This document shows, one piece after another, positions 28,882 to 38,107 of a stretch of DNA of 64,000 bases. Source of the DNA: Emticicia sp037153985 (GTDB lineage Bacteria; Bacteroidota; Bacteroidia; Cytophagales; Spirosomataceae); assembly GCF_037153985.1 (NCBI RefSeq), contig NZ_JBBAYI010000014.1, positions 54,980 through 118,979 of the forward strand. The letters are read 5' to 3'. The translations under genes and the position numbers were made by a program. The notes below the pieces were generated by a model. That model was given only the letters and a program-made list of their open reading frames with translations. It searched no databases and was not told where the DNA came from. Each line of letters opens with the position of its first letter. Position 1 is the first letter of the stretch.

Positions 28882-29043
28882 ATATATCTGGTAATCCTTG
28901 CTGAATAAATCAGAGCAACACCCTAAAAATATCTATAATTTTATAGGCCGTAGGTCTGTATTTTAGCCGTTGATAATTATTCAAGTTTAAAAATGAGTGC
29001 AAAAATACGGATTTTTTAGCGAAGTTGCGCAGCCTGTATATAT

Positions 29044-29084
29044 AAAAAACCTGTAAGCCCACGTATAAGGCTTACAGGTTTTTT
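29044..29084 (-). terminator. Terminator downstream of the DUF2807 gene
   Basis: Perfect 16-bp stem (AAAAAACCTGTAAGCC and complement) with a 9-base loop; a T-run follows on the minus strand. Confidence 0.88.
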
Positions 29085-29108
29085 TAGGGTTAATTTCTGT
29101 ACTAGAAT

Positions 29109-29828
29109 TTAGTTGGCATCAACGATTTTACCCGAACCAGAAATTCGGTGGCTTATTCGTGGTGAGCCCTTAAACCATACACTCCCACTTCCCGAAATAT
29201 ATACATCAAGATTATTATAAGTGGTGGTTTCGCAACGGCCAGAACCATTGATATCGACATCGGTATTATCGACACGTAAACCAAACGATTCTATCTTGCC
29301 ACTGCCCGACATCGTGTAAATGGCATTATGGGTGTCACCCTCTATGAAAATTAAACCCGAACCGCTTAAATCGGCAGCTACATCATTTTTCATGTCAATG
29401 GCTACATCAATCAGACCGCTACCTGAGAGTCTTAAATCGATACTTTTACCATAAATTTTATTATCGCTTATTACTTTGCCGCTGCTCGATACATCAATGC
29501 TGTAAATATCAGGTGTCTGAATCCAGATTTTAATTTTCTTGTTGGTGTACCAACCGCCATTGTTGTCAAGAATAAGGGTGTTGCCACTGATACGTGTAAT
29601 AATCCGCGGAATGATGTTACTCTCTGCTTCTATCTCAATATCTTTGGCAGGGCCTTGTCTGAGAATAACTTCGGCAGGAAGATTCACTTCTATGCGATTA
29701 AAATAAGATGCCCGACGGTACTCGGTTTCAATAATGCCACTACCTTCTACTTCATAGAAAATATTGCAAGAAGACAACCCTATTACTCCCAACAGGATAA
29801 TGCCAATAAACATGAACGAACGTTTCAT
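29109..29828 (-). CDS. Head GIN domain (DUF2807) lipoprotein
   Basis: 239 aa. A lipoprotein signal is visible (hydrophobic residues 5-17, then LSSC lipobox with Cys21). The rest is a right-handed beta-helix-like array with repeats of the SGSG motif (SGSGLI, SGSGKI, SGSGSV, SGSGKIV), the DUF2807 signature. Probably anchored to the outer membrane or periplasmic face; function unknown. Confidence 0.85.
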   Translation of the reverse strand: MKRSFMFIGIILLGVIGLSSCNIFYEVEGSGIIETEYRRASYFNRIEVNLPAEVILRQGPAKDIEIEAESNIIPRIITRISGNTLILDNNGGWYTNKKIKIWIQTPDIYSIDVSSSGKVISDNKIYGKSIDLRLSGSGLIDVAIDMKNDVAADLSGSGLIFIEGDTHNAIYTMSGSGKIESFGLRVDNTDVDINGSGRCETTTYNNLDVYISGSGSVWFKGSPRISHRISGSGKIVDAN

Positions 29829-29862
29829 TAGTAATACGATTTTAGCTTTTTCTAAGTTTTTT

Positions 29863-29893
29863 TTGTCTTTAACTATTAGATGCTATAAGTTTG
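29863..29893 (+). promoter_or_regulatory. Promoter of the ROK kinase gene
   Basis: TTG at 29863-29865, 20-base spacer, TAAGTTTG at 29886-29893: an exact match to the Bacteroidota consensus, 72 bases before the start codon. Confidence 0.65.
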
Positions 29894-29964
29894 CATATAG
29901 TTGTCTGTCGTTTTGTTAATGACATGTTAAAGGCATTTTTCCCTCATACCATATAGATAAAAAA

Positions 29965-30879
29965 ATGAAAACACTCTGGGGTATAGACTTAGGCGGTACC
30001 AAAATCGAAGGCGTTGTCATGAATGCCGAAACCAATGAAATATTAGTAAGAAAACGTATCCCGACTGAGGCTGACAAGGGTTACGAACACATTATTAGCC
30101 AAATAGCCAAGCTGATTGATTTATTAAAAGAAGAAACGCAGCTTAAGCCCGTAGCCGTAGGTTTCAGCACTCCCGGTGCTTTAGACCCAAGCACACAAAC
30201 CATGAAAAACTGTAATACTACCTGCATGAATGGCCAGTATATGAAAAAAGATATTGAAAATGCCATTGGTGTACCTATCGAAATTGCCAACGATGCCAAT
30301 TGCTTTGCATTAGCTGAAGCCACTATGGGAATTGTGAAAGATGTAGTACCAGACGCTAAAGTAGTGTTCGGAATTATTATGGGAACAGGCGTTGGTGGTG
30401 GTGTAGTTATTAACGGGCAAGTGCTGAATGGCCGACACGGAATTGGTGGCGAATGGGGGCATAATGTTCTGGAAGAAGATGGCTACGACTGCTACTGTGG
30501 TAAAAAAGGGTGTAATGAAACTGTTTTTTCGGGGCCGTCATTACAACGCTATTATGCAAAAATCAGTGGGAAGTCATTAACTATGAAAGAAATTTATCAA
30601 TTATATAAAGAAGGTAACGACCCTTATTCAAAAGACACGATGCAATACCTGATTAAATCGTTCGGAAAGGCGTTGTCTTACATAGTAAATGTGATTGACC
30701 CCGATGCCATTGTGATTGGAGGTGGTGTTGGTAATATTGATTTGCTTTATACCGAAGGGCCAGAAGAACTCAAGAATTATATTTTCAATAGCAGAGTAGT
30801 TGAAACACCTTTTCTGAAACCTAAACTTGGCGATAGTGCCGGAGTTTTCGGGGCGGCTGAACTTGTAAGAGCTTACTAA
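29965..30879 (+). CDS. ROK family sugar kinase
   Basis: 304 aa. ATP-binding motif DLGGTK at residues 8-13, catalytic Asp in ANDANCFAL near 110, GTGVGGGVV near 140, then the ROK zinc site GHNVLEEDGYDCYCGKKGCNE near 172 (His plus three Cys). Phosphorylates glucose, fructose, N-acetylglucosamine or a related hexose; the exact sugar cannot be told from the sequence. Single gene between two terminators. Confidence 0.88.
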   Translation: MKTLWGIDLGGTKIEGVVMNAETNEILVRKRIPTEADKGYEHIISQIAKLIDLLKEETQLKPVAVGFSTPGALDPSTQTMKNCNTTCMNGQYMKKDIENAIGVPIEIANDANCFALAEATMGIVKDVVPDAKVVFGIIMGTGVGGGVVINGQVLNGRHGIGGEWGHNVLEEDGYDCYCGKKGCNETVFSGPSLQRYYAKISGKSLTMKEIYQLYKEGNDPYSKDTMQYLIKSFGKALSYIVNVIDPDAIVIGGGVGNIDLLYTEGPEELKNYIFNSRVVETPFLKPKLGDSAGVFGAAELVRAY

Positions 30880-30895
30880 GCCTTTGTTTGAACAG

Positions 30896-30942
30896 TAAAA
30901 ACTCCCTCATTAGCAGATTTTCTACTGATGAGGGAGTTTTTA
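30896..30942. terminator. Bidirectional terminator
   Basis: Perfect 15-bp stem TAAAAACTCCCTCAT / ATGAGGGAGTTTTTA, with A- and T-runs built into the stem, between the ROK gene and the convergent DUF1080 gene. Confidence 0.88.
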
Positions 30943-30953
30943 TTTAGCTTGTT

Positions 30954-31583
30954 TTAAGGCAATGGTTTTACCATAATATCTTTGAAATACACCTTACTTT
31001 TAGGGTCATGGCCTTGAAGTGCAAATGTACCACTACTAATTTTTCGGCCTCCTCTCTCTTTAGGTAGTTCGGCAGGTTCGTCATATTCTACTACTGTTTT
31101 ATCGTTTATCTTGATAGTCACGTGCTTGTCTTTTACAATGATGTGTTCGGTATACCACACGTTGTCTTTTACCAACGTATCTTTCACATCCTGAATACCA
31201 TAAAGGCTTCCGGTACGACGCCAGTCGGTATGTGAGTTATTTACCTGTACTTCATAGCCTTTTGCCGGCCAACCACCCTGCTGAAATTCAGTATGGAAAT
31301 AAATACCTGAGTTTGAGCCCGGGGTTGTCATTACTTGCGCTTTAAACTCAAAATTTTTGAAGTCATGGTTTTTTACAGGGCCTTCGTAAAATATATGTGC
31401 CACTGGGCCATTCACGGCTATACTACCATTTTCAATGGTAAATGTACTGGCGTTGTCGCCTACTTTCCAGCCATCGAACGATTTCCCATCAAATAAAGAA
31501 TACCAGCCTTTATTGGCTTTCTGAGCAAAACTCACAGTACTTAGCAGGAGAAGTAACGACAACAAATAAAGATTTTTTTTCAT
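30954..31583 (-). CDS. DUF1080 (3-keto-disaccharide hydrolase fold) secreted protein
   Basis: 209 aa. Signal peptide at residues 1-20 (MKKNLYLLSLLLLLSTVSFA). The concanavalin-like DUF1080 domain begins with GWYSLFDGKSFDGWK; conserved SGIYFHTEFQ and GYEVQVNNSH follow. Some members hydrolyse 3-keto-glycosides; the periplasmic location and sugar role are inferred. Near full length, single gene. Confidence 0.87.
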   Translation of the reverse strand: MKKNLYLLSLLLLLSTVSFAQKANKGWYSLFDGKSFDGWKVGDNASTFTIENGSIAVNGPVAHIFYEGPVKNHDFKNFEFKAQVMTTPGSNSGIYFHTEFQQGGWPAKGYEVQVNNSHTDWRRTGSLYGIQDVKDTLVKDNVWYTEHIIVKDKHVTIKINDKTVVEYDEPAELPKERGGRKISSGTFALQGHDPKSKVYFKDIMVKPLP

Positions 31584-31680
31584 AGTGTTTTTTGTTTAAA
31601 TGAGGTTGGTTGAATACCCCCACAATTTACGAAACTAATTTTAATTCTCTATTTGTAAGTCCAATTTAAGAATTGTTGTA

Positions 31681-31718
31681 AAAAAAAATCGGGTAAATTC
31701 CTTTCCAGAATTACCCGA
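31681..31718 (-). terminator. Terminator of the serine dehydratase gene
   Basis: Stem TCGGGTAA(A)TTC / GAATTACCCGA with one bulge; on the minus strand it is followed by eight T residues. About 18 bases past the stop. Confidence 0.8.
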
Positions 31719-31735
31719 ACTTCCCTAAAAGTTTT

Positions 31736-33112
31736 TTAGCATTCAGTAGCACTTAAAGCCAAACCTGCTTGTGAGGTTTCTTTATATTTCTTCGACATAT
31801 CTTTTCCGGTAGCCCGCATTACTTTAATGACGCTATCGAGCGAAATTTTCTGATAACCCGTATTACCCGACGAAGCCAGCAGATAAGCGTTATAGGCCTT
31901 TATAGCTCCCATTGCATTGCGCTCAATACACGGAATTTGGACATATCCGCCGATGGGGTCACAGGTCATGCCCAGATGATGCTCAATAGCAATCTCGGCA
32001 GCGGCTTCTACGGTTTCAATCGAACGTCCGGCGCAATAGGCCAACATAGCAGCAGCCATTGCTGAGGCCGAACCGATTTCGCCCATACACCCCATTTCGG
32101 CTCCTGAAATACTGGCATTGTGTTTTATCAGAAAGCCAACCGCGGCAGCGGCAAACATCCCCTCGCGTAGTTTTTGTTTGTCGTAATGATAATGGTTACG
32201 TAACAGATAAGTAACACCCGGAATAACCCCCGATGCTCCTGAAGTAGGTGCGGTTACTACTATATTTCCTGCGGCGTTTTCTTCTGAGGCCGCCATGCAA
32301 TAAGCATTCAGAAATACCATAAAGGTATCGATACCTAAAGCATGGGTTTTGGCTTGCTCGAACAGAACCGGTGCTTTCCGGCGAAGTTTTATACTACCGG
32401 GTAACACACCCTTATGCCGCAAGCCACGCTTAACAGCTTTGTGCATAGTTTCAAGAATATCGTCTATTTTCTGATAAATTTCTTTTCTCGACAAACCTGT
32501 TAACGCCATTTCGTTTGCCATCATTAAATCAGTTAAAGAAATTTTCTGGTTAAGCAGATGTTCCTTTAACTCTTTCATGGTCGAGAACGCATACACTGGT
32601 GTTTTAGTTGGTGCAGTTGTAGAGTCTTCTCCTTTACGCTGAATAAACCCACCCCCTACCGAATAATATTCTTCTTCTAATAGTATGGTGCTATTGCGTA
32701 TTAATTTAAAAACTACGGTATTAGGATGCGGAGAATCGTAACGGCCTTTTTCAAAAACAATGCTCTTAGCACTGACTTGTATGGCTTTCTCCTGTATATT
32801 TACCTCATAACTATCCTCAGGGTTTTTCAATAAGGCTGTAAAGGATGCTGGTTCGCAGGTATCAGGCAGCCACCCTAAAAGACCTGCAATAACTGCCCTG
32901 TCGGTACCATGCCCTTTGCCAGTGGCACTTAGTGAGCCATAGAGGTGTATTTTTATCTGGAGGGTATCGGTCAAAGCTGAGGCAGGCAAAGCGTTGGCTC
33001 TTTGCAGAAAGTCATAAGCTGCTTTCATAGGCCCAATAGTATGAGAACTTGACGGCCCCGGCCCAATTTTGAACAAATCAAAAACGGAAGTCGTAATTAC
33101 TTCTTTAAACAT
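31736..33112 (-). CDS. sdaA: L-serine ammonia-lyase, iron-sulfur type
   Basis: 458 aa, single-chain enzyme that converts L-serine to pyruvate and ammonia with a 4Fe-4S cluster. N-terminal beta domain begins SVFDLFKIGPGPSSSHTIGP; the alpha domain has APTSGASGVIPG, GAEMGCMGE and CDPIGGYVQIPCIERN, whose Cys residues are the cluster ligands. The frame reaches 33205, but the ATG at 33112 (MFKEVITTSVFDL) is 11 codons before the conserved SSSHT and fits the family better. Single gene with its own terminator. Confidence 0.92.
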   Translation of the reverse strand: MFKEVITTSVFDLFKIGPGPSSSHTIGPMKAAYDFLQRANALPASALTDTLQIKIHLYGSLSATGKGHGTDRAVIAGLLGWLPDTCEPASFTALLKNPEDSYEVNIQEKAIQVSAKSIVFEKGRYDSPHPNTVVFKLIRNSTILLEEEYYSVGGGFIQRKGEDSTTAPTKTPVYAFSTMKELKEHLLNQKISLTDLMMANEMALTGLSRKEIYQKIDDILETMHKAVKRGLRHKGVLPGSIKLRRKAPVLFEQAKTHALGIDTFMVFLNAYCMAASEENAAGNIVVTAPTSGASGVIPGVTYLLRNHYHYDKQKLREGMFAAAAVGFLIKHNASISGAEMGCMGEIGSASAMAAAMLAYCAGRSIETVEAAAEIAIEHHLGMTCDPIGGYVQIPCIERNAMGAIKAYNAYLLASSGNTGYQKISLDSVIKVMRATGKDMSKKYKETSQAGLALSATEC

Positions 33113-33356
33113 GTTATTTCTGATGAAGTGTAAGTATGGTTTTGTCAGATAATCGGCCAAATCATTTCCCTTAATTATACATATCGGGCTGGTCTTTAAA
33201 GCCATTTTACAGATATTTTTTCTCTGAAAAAGTTTATCTGAGCAATTTTAAATAATCTTCTAAGGATTTTTGCATTTCTGCTGAAATAAATTGCATAAAA
33301 CCCGACTTGGCTTCAACTAAAAGCCTGAAACAAAGCATTTCGTTATAGTATTGGAA

Positions 33357-33749
33357 TTATTTACCAATCTTTTCGGCGGGTCTGCCGCGTAGAGCACTCC
33401 AAGTATCATCAATAGCCACTTGTGTCACTGCCTGTAATCCGGCCATTTCGAGTGCTACCCAAACGGTTTCACGTTTGATATTGCTTTTTATCTTGCCTGT
33501 ACCTTTGGGGTAGCAAGCCCAGAACAGGCAATCATATTTGCCTGCATTTTTCACTTCGGCACAAAGTTTTTCGAGTTCTTGCTGTTCGGAGGCAAACACT
33601 TGCACAAAGTCATATTCTTTTTCTGGCTCCGGGGCGTTGTCAAACATAATGTTATTGAACAACGACAAATAATCAGCCGGAGCATTTACAATCAGAAGTG
33701 CCGCTGCTGGGTTTAATCTCAATTTTTTAAATAAAGTACCCGCTTCCAT
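33357..33749 (-). CDS. DUF3052-like protein
   Basis: 130 aa. The pattern PADYLSLF at the N-terminus, DCLFWACYPKGTGKI near residue 78 and VAIDDTWSALRGRPAEK at the end resembles DUF3052 family proteins (short cytoplasmic proteins with a Lys in the YPK motif). Function unknown. Stands alone on the minus strand. Confidence 0.65.
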   Translation of the reverse strand: MEAGTLFKKLRLNPAAALLIVNAPADYLSLFNNIMFDNAPEPEKEYDFVQVFASEQQELEKLCAEVKNAGKYDCLFWACYPKGTGKIKSNIKRETVWVALEMAGLQAVTQVAIDDTWSALRGRPAEKIGK

Positions 33750-33877
33750 ATTATTAAACTAAAAAATTTGAATTATCATTAAAAGGCTTCAATACTATAA
33801 AATTCTTTGGCAGGTATTTCTTCTAAGCATTACAACTTTGCTTACAAAAAACAATGACAAACCTATTACATACATCT

Positions 33878-33916
33878 ACAAAACCATGCAAGCCCATAGC
33901 ACCTGCATGGTTTTGT
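33878..33916 (-). terminator. Terminator of the DsrE-like gene
   Basis: 13-bp perfect stem ACAAAACCATGCA / TGCATGGTTTTGT, loop of 13 bases, 10 bases past the stop on the minus strand, with T-rich continuation. Confidence 0.75.
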
Positions 33917-33926
33917 TTAATTAATA

Positions 33927-34352
33927 TCAATGACCTGCTTTCTGATAACTCCAGCCATCTTCCTGTTTAAGAACGGTTTCAGCAATAGCCGCTGGTACAA
34001 ATGAAGCCGTTGGTAACATATCGGCATCTGTTAATTTATTGCGTTTCATGGTATTACGGCAAACAGCAAACACTACTCCCTCCTTTTGTAGTTTTTCTAT
34101 CTGCATAGCATAGGGCGAAGCATCTTTTTTCATGAAACTAATAGCCGAGCCATGAACAAGTACTTCTACTTTTGTATCGGGGAGTTCTTTCCATAAATTA
34201 CGTACCTGACGCAAAACCGAAGCCTGAACGGTAGTATCAGCACTATTTAAATCAATCAGGAGTTTATGGGTTTTGGTTTGTGCATAACTAGCTGAATAAT
34301 TTAGTAAAGTAAGCCCACACACAAGTGCAAGCATCGAAATGATTGTTTTCAT
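33927..34352 (-). CDS. DsrE/DsrF-like exported protein
   Basis: 141 aa. A Sec signal ends near residue 24 (YSASYAQ). The DsrE-like sulfur-carrier fold follows: KLLIDLNSAD, VEVLVHGSAI, GVVFAVCRNTM with the conserved Cys, and a C-terminal helix. Full length for the DsrE subfamily found as exported single genes. Sulfur relay is the family role; here it is periplasmic and its partner is unknown. Confidence 0.8.
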   Translation of the reverse strand: MKTIISMLALVCGLTLLNYSASYAQTKTHKLLIDLNSADTTVQASVLRQVRNLWKELPDTKVEVLVHGSAISFMKKDASPYAMQIEKLQKEGVVFAVCRNTMKRNKLTDADMLPTASFVPAAIAETVLKQEDGWSYQKAGH

Positions 34353-34646
34353 AAGGTATTTTTGGTTTGGTTTGTTTTTATACTATTTACGCTATTATTT
34401 ATCTATAAATCTGGCTTAGTGGCTTATGTAACTGATAAACCCGCCTTCTGTTTATTAAAAATTTACTCTTTCATAGATAAACTTGAATCACGTTCGTGGG
34501 GGATGTATCAGAGCAATTATTTTTCAGAGGCTAATAGGTTAAAATTATTAATTTTTCGGTAGCCTTTTGCACAGAACACAAATTACTAATAACTTGACTT
34601 TCTTTATGCAAGGTACATATTTCCTCCAATCCTATATCAACCTCAA

Positions 34647-37109
34647 ATGATGAAATTTATTAAAATACTGTTATTGGTCTTAGCATTTCCTTTATTAACA
34701 GTTGCTCAGCAATATATAAGGGTAAATCAGTTAGGGTATTTACCCAAGTCTATGAAAGTGGGAGTTTTGTTGTCAAAAAACAAGGCAACTATAAAATCTT
34801 TCGAAATAAAAGACGCTTTAACTGACAAAGTTGTCTTTAAGTCTGAAAAAGTTCGTTCAACAGGGGCCTTTGGTAATTTTGATGCTACGTATCGTCTGGA
34901 TTTTTCAGCATTCCAGAAACCGGGGGCTTACTACATAGACTTACCAGAAGCTGAATCAGTACGATTCCGTATAGCCAATGATGTTTATACTGGCACAGCC
35001 GATTTTCTATTGAAATATATGCGCCAGCAAAGATGCGGATACAACCCTTTCCTGAAAGATTCCTGCCACACGCATGACGGTTTTATTGTGTATCACCCTG
35101 ACCCTGAAAAAGACTCTACCTATATAAATGTAAAAGGTGGTTGGCACGATGCCTCTGATTACCTGCAATATACTACTACCACAGCCAATGCCATTTATCA
35201 GATGTTACTGGCGTATCAGCATAACCCTACGGCTTTTAAGGATAAATACAATGCCAACGGGCAAACAGGTAGTAACGGGATTCCTGATATTCTGGATGAG
35301 GTAAAATGGGGAATAGACTGGCTGCTACGCATGAATCCGGCATACGGAGAAATGTATAACCAGATTGCCGACGACCGTGACCATTCTGGATTACGCCTAC
35401 CTAACAACGACCAGGCTACATACGGCAAAGGAAAAATGCGCCCTGTTTATTTTTGTACGGGCAAGCCTCAGGGAGCTTTTCAACATAAGAGCAGAGCAAC
35501 CGGTATTGCTTCAACTGCTGGCAAATATGCTTCAACATTTGCACTCGGTTCAAAAATTCTACAAAAGTATTATCCTGAATATGCTAGCAACCTGCAAAAA
35601 AAGGCATTGGAAGCTTATGATTGGGGTAAGAAAAATCCGGGAGCCTGCCAGACAGCCCCATGCAAAGCTCCGTATTTCTATGAAGAAGATAACTGGACTG
35701 ACGACATGGAACTGGCAGCCGCAGAGCTAGCCAAACTTACTACTGACAAAAGTTTTTTGAAAGAAGCCATTCATTTCAGTAAGCAAGAAACAGTTACTCC
35801 GTGGATGATTAACGACACAGCACGCCATTATCAGTGGTATCCATTCATGAACGCCGGTCATTACCAGACTGCCAGCCAGCTACCAGATAAACAAACTTTT
35901 GTAAATCATTATGAAAAAGGATTAAACGCTATCTGGGCAAGAGCTAAGAATAATCCGTTTCTGAATGGCATTCCGTTTATCTGGTGTTCAAACAACCTTG
36001 TTACAGCTACCCTGACACAACTGGCTCTTTACAGAAAACTAGGTGGAAAAGGATTTGAAGAAATGGAAGCCTCGCTCCGCGACTGGCTTTTCGGCTGCAA
36101 TCCGTGGGGAACAACCATGATTGTAGGCTTACCCCACATAGGTGATTATCCGCAAGACCCACACTCATCGCTGAGTTTCAAATATAATTATGCTATTGAT
36201 GGCGGCTTAGTTGATGGCCCTGTAAGAAATTCCATCTTTTCGGGCTTAAAGTATGTATCGCTGGTACATCCTGACGAGTACGCTGAATTTCAGTCAAATA
36301 TGGCAGTCTATCATGATGATTTCGGTGATTATTCTACCAACGAACCAACAATGGATGGAACAGCCTCTTTGACCTACTATTTATCTATGCTCGAAGCATC
36401 TGCCCAACCACAAACAAATAAATTTACTTATGTACAAGGAGCAATAACTCGCTTTGATATTCAGCAAAAAATAATACGACTTACCTTTACAGGGCACGAT
36501 TTTTATGAAGGTGGGGCAAAAGTAAAGCAGGTATTGACAAAGCATCATATAAAAGCCTCTTTCTTTTTTACGGGAGATTTTTACCGCAACCCCGCGTGTA
36601 AACCGCTGATTGCTTCGTTAGTGGCTGAAGGGCATTATCTGGGAGGACATTCAGACAAACATCTTTTGTATAATGACTGGACTAAACGGGACTCTCTACT
36701 GGTGAGCCGCGAAATATTTGAAAACGATTTAAAAGCCAATTACAAGGCTATGGAGCCTTTTGGTATTACTAAAGAAAAAGCCCAATATTTTATGCCTCCT
36801 TACGAATGGTATAACCAAACTATTGCCGACTGGACAAACGCCTCGGGCTTAAAATTAATCAATTTTACTGCTGGTACAGGTTCAAACCGAGATTATACTT
36901 ATCCCGAAATGGGAGCGCGTTATGCTGATAATCAAACCATTATGAATGATATTCTGAAATATGAAGCCAATGCACAAGACCACCTGAATGGCTTTATACT
37001 GTTATTGCATTTAGGCACAGACCAACGTAGAAAAGAAAAGTTTTATGACAGGTTAGACGACTTAATTAAAATATTAAAAAAGAAAGGCTATAAATTTGAG
37101 CATTTATAA
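34647..37109 (+). CDS. GH9 endoglucanase fused to a CE4 polysaccharide deacetylase
   Basis: 820 aa. Signal peptide (residues about 1-20, cut before QQYIRV). An Ig-like CelD N-domain follows (VNQLGYLPKSMKVG), then the GH9 (alpha/alpha)6 barrel with GGWHDASDY (Asp168 and Asp171, proton acceptor side) and a Glu near residue 568 (YSTNEPTMDGTASL) as acid. From about 595 a NodB/CE4 domain with a modified metal motif (TFTGHDF in place of TFDDG), GGHSDKH zinc motif and MPPYEWY. The two domains would cut beta-glucan and remove acetyl groups. Single gene. The ATG at 34650 is one codon later and equally possible. Confidence 0.88.
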   Translation: MMKFIKILLLVLAFPLLTVAQQYIRVNQLGYLPKSMKVGVLLSKNKATIKSFEIKDALTDKVVFKSEKVRSTGAFGNFDATYRLDFSAFQKPGAYYIDLPEAESVRFRIANDVYTGTADFLLKYMRQQRCGYNPFLKDSCHTHDGFIVYHPDPEKDSTYINVKGGWHDASDYLQYTTTTANAIYQMLLAYQHNPTAFKDKYNANGQTGSNGIPDILDEVKWGIDWLLRMNPAYGEMYNQIADDRDHSGLRLPNNDQATYGKGKMRPVYFCTGKPQGAFQHKSRATGIASTAGKYASTFALGSKILQKYYPEYASNLQKKALEAYDWGKKNPGACQTAPCKAPYFYEEDNWTDDMELAAAELAKLTTDKSFLKEAIHFSKQETVTPWMINDTARHYQWYPFMNAGHYQTASQLPDKQTFVNHYEKGLNAIWARAKNNPFLNGIPFIWCSNNLVTATLTQLALYRKLGGKGFEEMEASLRDWLFGCNPWGTTMIVGLPHIGDYPQDPHSSLSFKYNYAIDGGLVDGPVRNSIFSGLKYVSLVHPDEYAEFQSNMAVYHDDFGDYSTNEPTMDGTASLTYYLSMLEASAQPQTNKFTYVQGAITRFDIQQKIIRLTFTGHDFYEGGAKVKQVLTKHHIKASFFFTGDFYRNPACKPLIASLVAEGHYLGGHSDKHLLYNDWTKRDSLLVSREIFENDLKANYKAMEPFGITKEKAQYFMPPYEWYNQTIADWTNASGLKLINFTAGTGSNRDYTYPEMGARYADNQTIMNDILKYEANAQDHLNGFILLLHLGTDQRRKEKFYDRLDDLIKILKKKGYKFEHL

Positions 37110-37182
37110 TTGGGGAAGCTAAAACTTTCCGGTCTGTTTTTCTGTTTTCAAATCATTATTGTTATTTAAACCTCTATTTATT

Positions 37183-37650
37183 ATGTCTCTAAAAGTAGGC
37201 GACAAAGCCCCTGATTTCAAGCTATATAGCAGCGATAAACAAGAAGTAAATCTTTCAGATTATCAAGGCAAAAATGTTGTAGTATTGTTTTTTCCACTTG
37301 CATTTACAAGCGTTTGTACTGCTGAATTGTGCCAGATGAGAGATGATATAGCCACATATTCAAGATTAAATTCTGATGTAGTGGGTATTTCGGTCGATTC
37401 GGTTTTTACTTTGGGTAAGTTTAAGGAAGAACAAAAATTGCCGTTTCCGCTATTATCGGATTTTAATAAGGCAGCATCACAGGCTTTTGGCTCATATTAT
37501 GAAGACTTTGTTTTTGGTATGCACGGGGTGTCAAAACGTTCAGCCTTTGTAATTGACAAAGAAGGTATTATCAGATACGCCGAAGTACTAGAAAAAGCAA
37601 GCGACGTACCAGATTTCACAGCCATTAAAAGCACGCTGGAAAGTTTATAA
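37183..37650 (+). CDS. Peroxiredoxin (AhpE/PrxQ-like)
   Basis: 155 aa thiol peroxidase. The peroxidatic motif is FPLAFTSVCTAELCQMRD with Cys45 and a second Cys five residues later, so an intramolecular disulfide is likely (PrxQ-like). Later Arg of VSKRSAFVIDKEG is conserved. The frame starts at 37159, but MSLKVGDKAPDF at 37183 is the family start. Single gene ended by a hairpin. Confidence 0.88.
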   Translation: MSLKVGDKAPDFKLYSSDKQEVNLSDYQGKNVVVLFFPLAFTSVCTAELCQMRDDIATYSRLNSDVVGISVDSVFTLGKFKEEQKLPFPLLSDFNKAASQAFGSYYEDFVFGMHGVSKRSAFVIDKEGIIRYAEVLEKASDVPDFTAIKSTLESL

Positions 37651-37654
37651 CAAG

Positions 37655-37687
37655 AAGCCCTTTTATCTGAAATTGATAAAAGGGCTT
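37655..37687. terminator. Bidirectional terminator
   Basis: 13-bp stem AAGCCCTTTTATC / GATAAAAGGGCTT with T-runs on the right, between the peroxiredoxin and the convergent small membrane gene. Confidence 0.85.
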
Positions 37688-37694
37688 TTCATTT

Positions 37695-38033
37695 TTAGTC
37701 CTGAAACCCACCTACTATTCCGTTCACAATTGACAGAATAAAGCCAAAGATTAAAGGTTGCAAGAAACCTTTCACTTCAAAACCAGGAACAAGGTACGAA
37801 CAAAGATATACGATAAATACATTCACGACCAGATAGAAAATTCCTAGTGTCAGAATAGTAATTGGCAATGAGAGCAATTGCAGCACAGGCTTAACAAAGG
37901 TGTTAAGAATACTCATAACAAAAGCCACAATTACCGCTGTTGTAAAATCAGGAACGGAAATATTACCTAGAATTTTTGGCATATAATACACTGCAGCCCC
38001 ACAGCATATTAATCGGACAATATAATTGAGCAT
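37695..38033 (-). CDS. Phage holin family IV (DUF360) membrane protein
   Basis: 112 aa, four membrane helices, with the NTFVKPVLQLLSLPITILTLGIFYL signature of the holin-4 superfamily. Despite the name these are ordinary chromosomal proteins of unknown function. The start at 38033 (MLNYIVRL) is chosen because AAGGAGGAC lies 9-12 bases upstream; an earlier ATG at 38057 is possible. The next gene, hisIE, is 75 bases upstream. Confidence 0.8.
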   Translation of the reverse strand: MLNYIVRLICCGAAVYYMPKILGNISVPDFTTAVIVAFVMSILNTFVKPVLQLLSLPITILTLGIFYLVVNVFIVYLCSYLVPGFEVKGFLQPLIFGFILSIVNGIVGGFQD

Positions 38034-38107
38034 AAGTAAGAAGTCCTCCTTTCCCAAGGGAGATAGTTTTATAAGTTAGTACTAACATTCCCCATTTGGG
38101 ACACCAG

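Noticed and set aside
34362..34562. 66-aa frame upstream of the GH9 gene
   Set aside because: No motif, no clear promoter, and overlaps the promoter region of the dsrE-like gene.
37695..38033. Prophage, because of the phage holin family name
   Set aside because: These proteins are common chromosomal membrane proteins and no phage genes are nearby.
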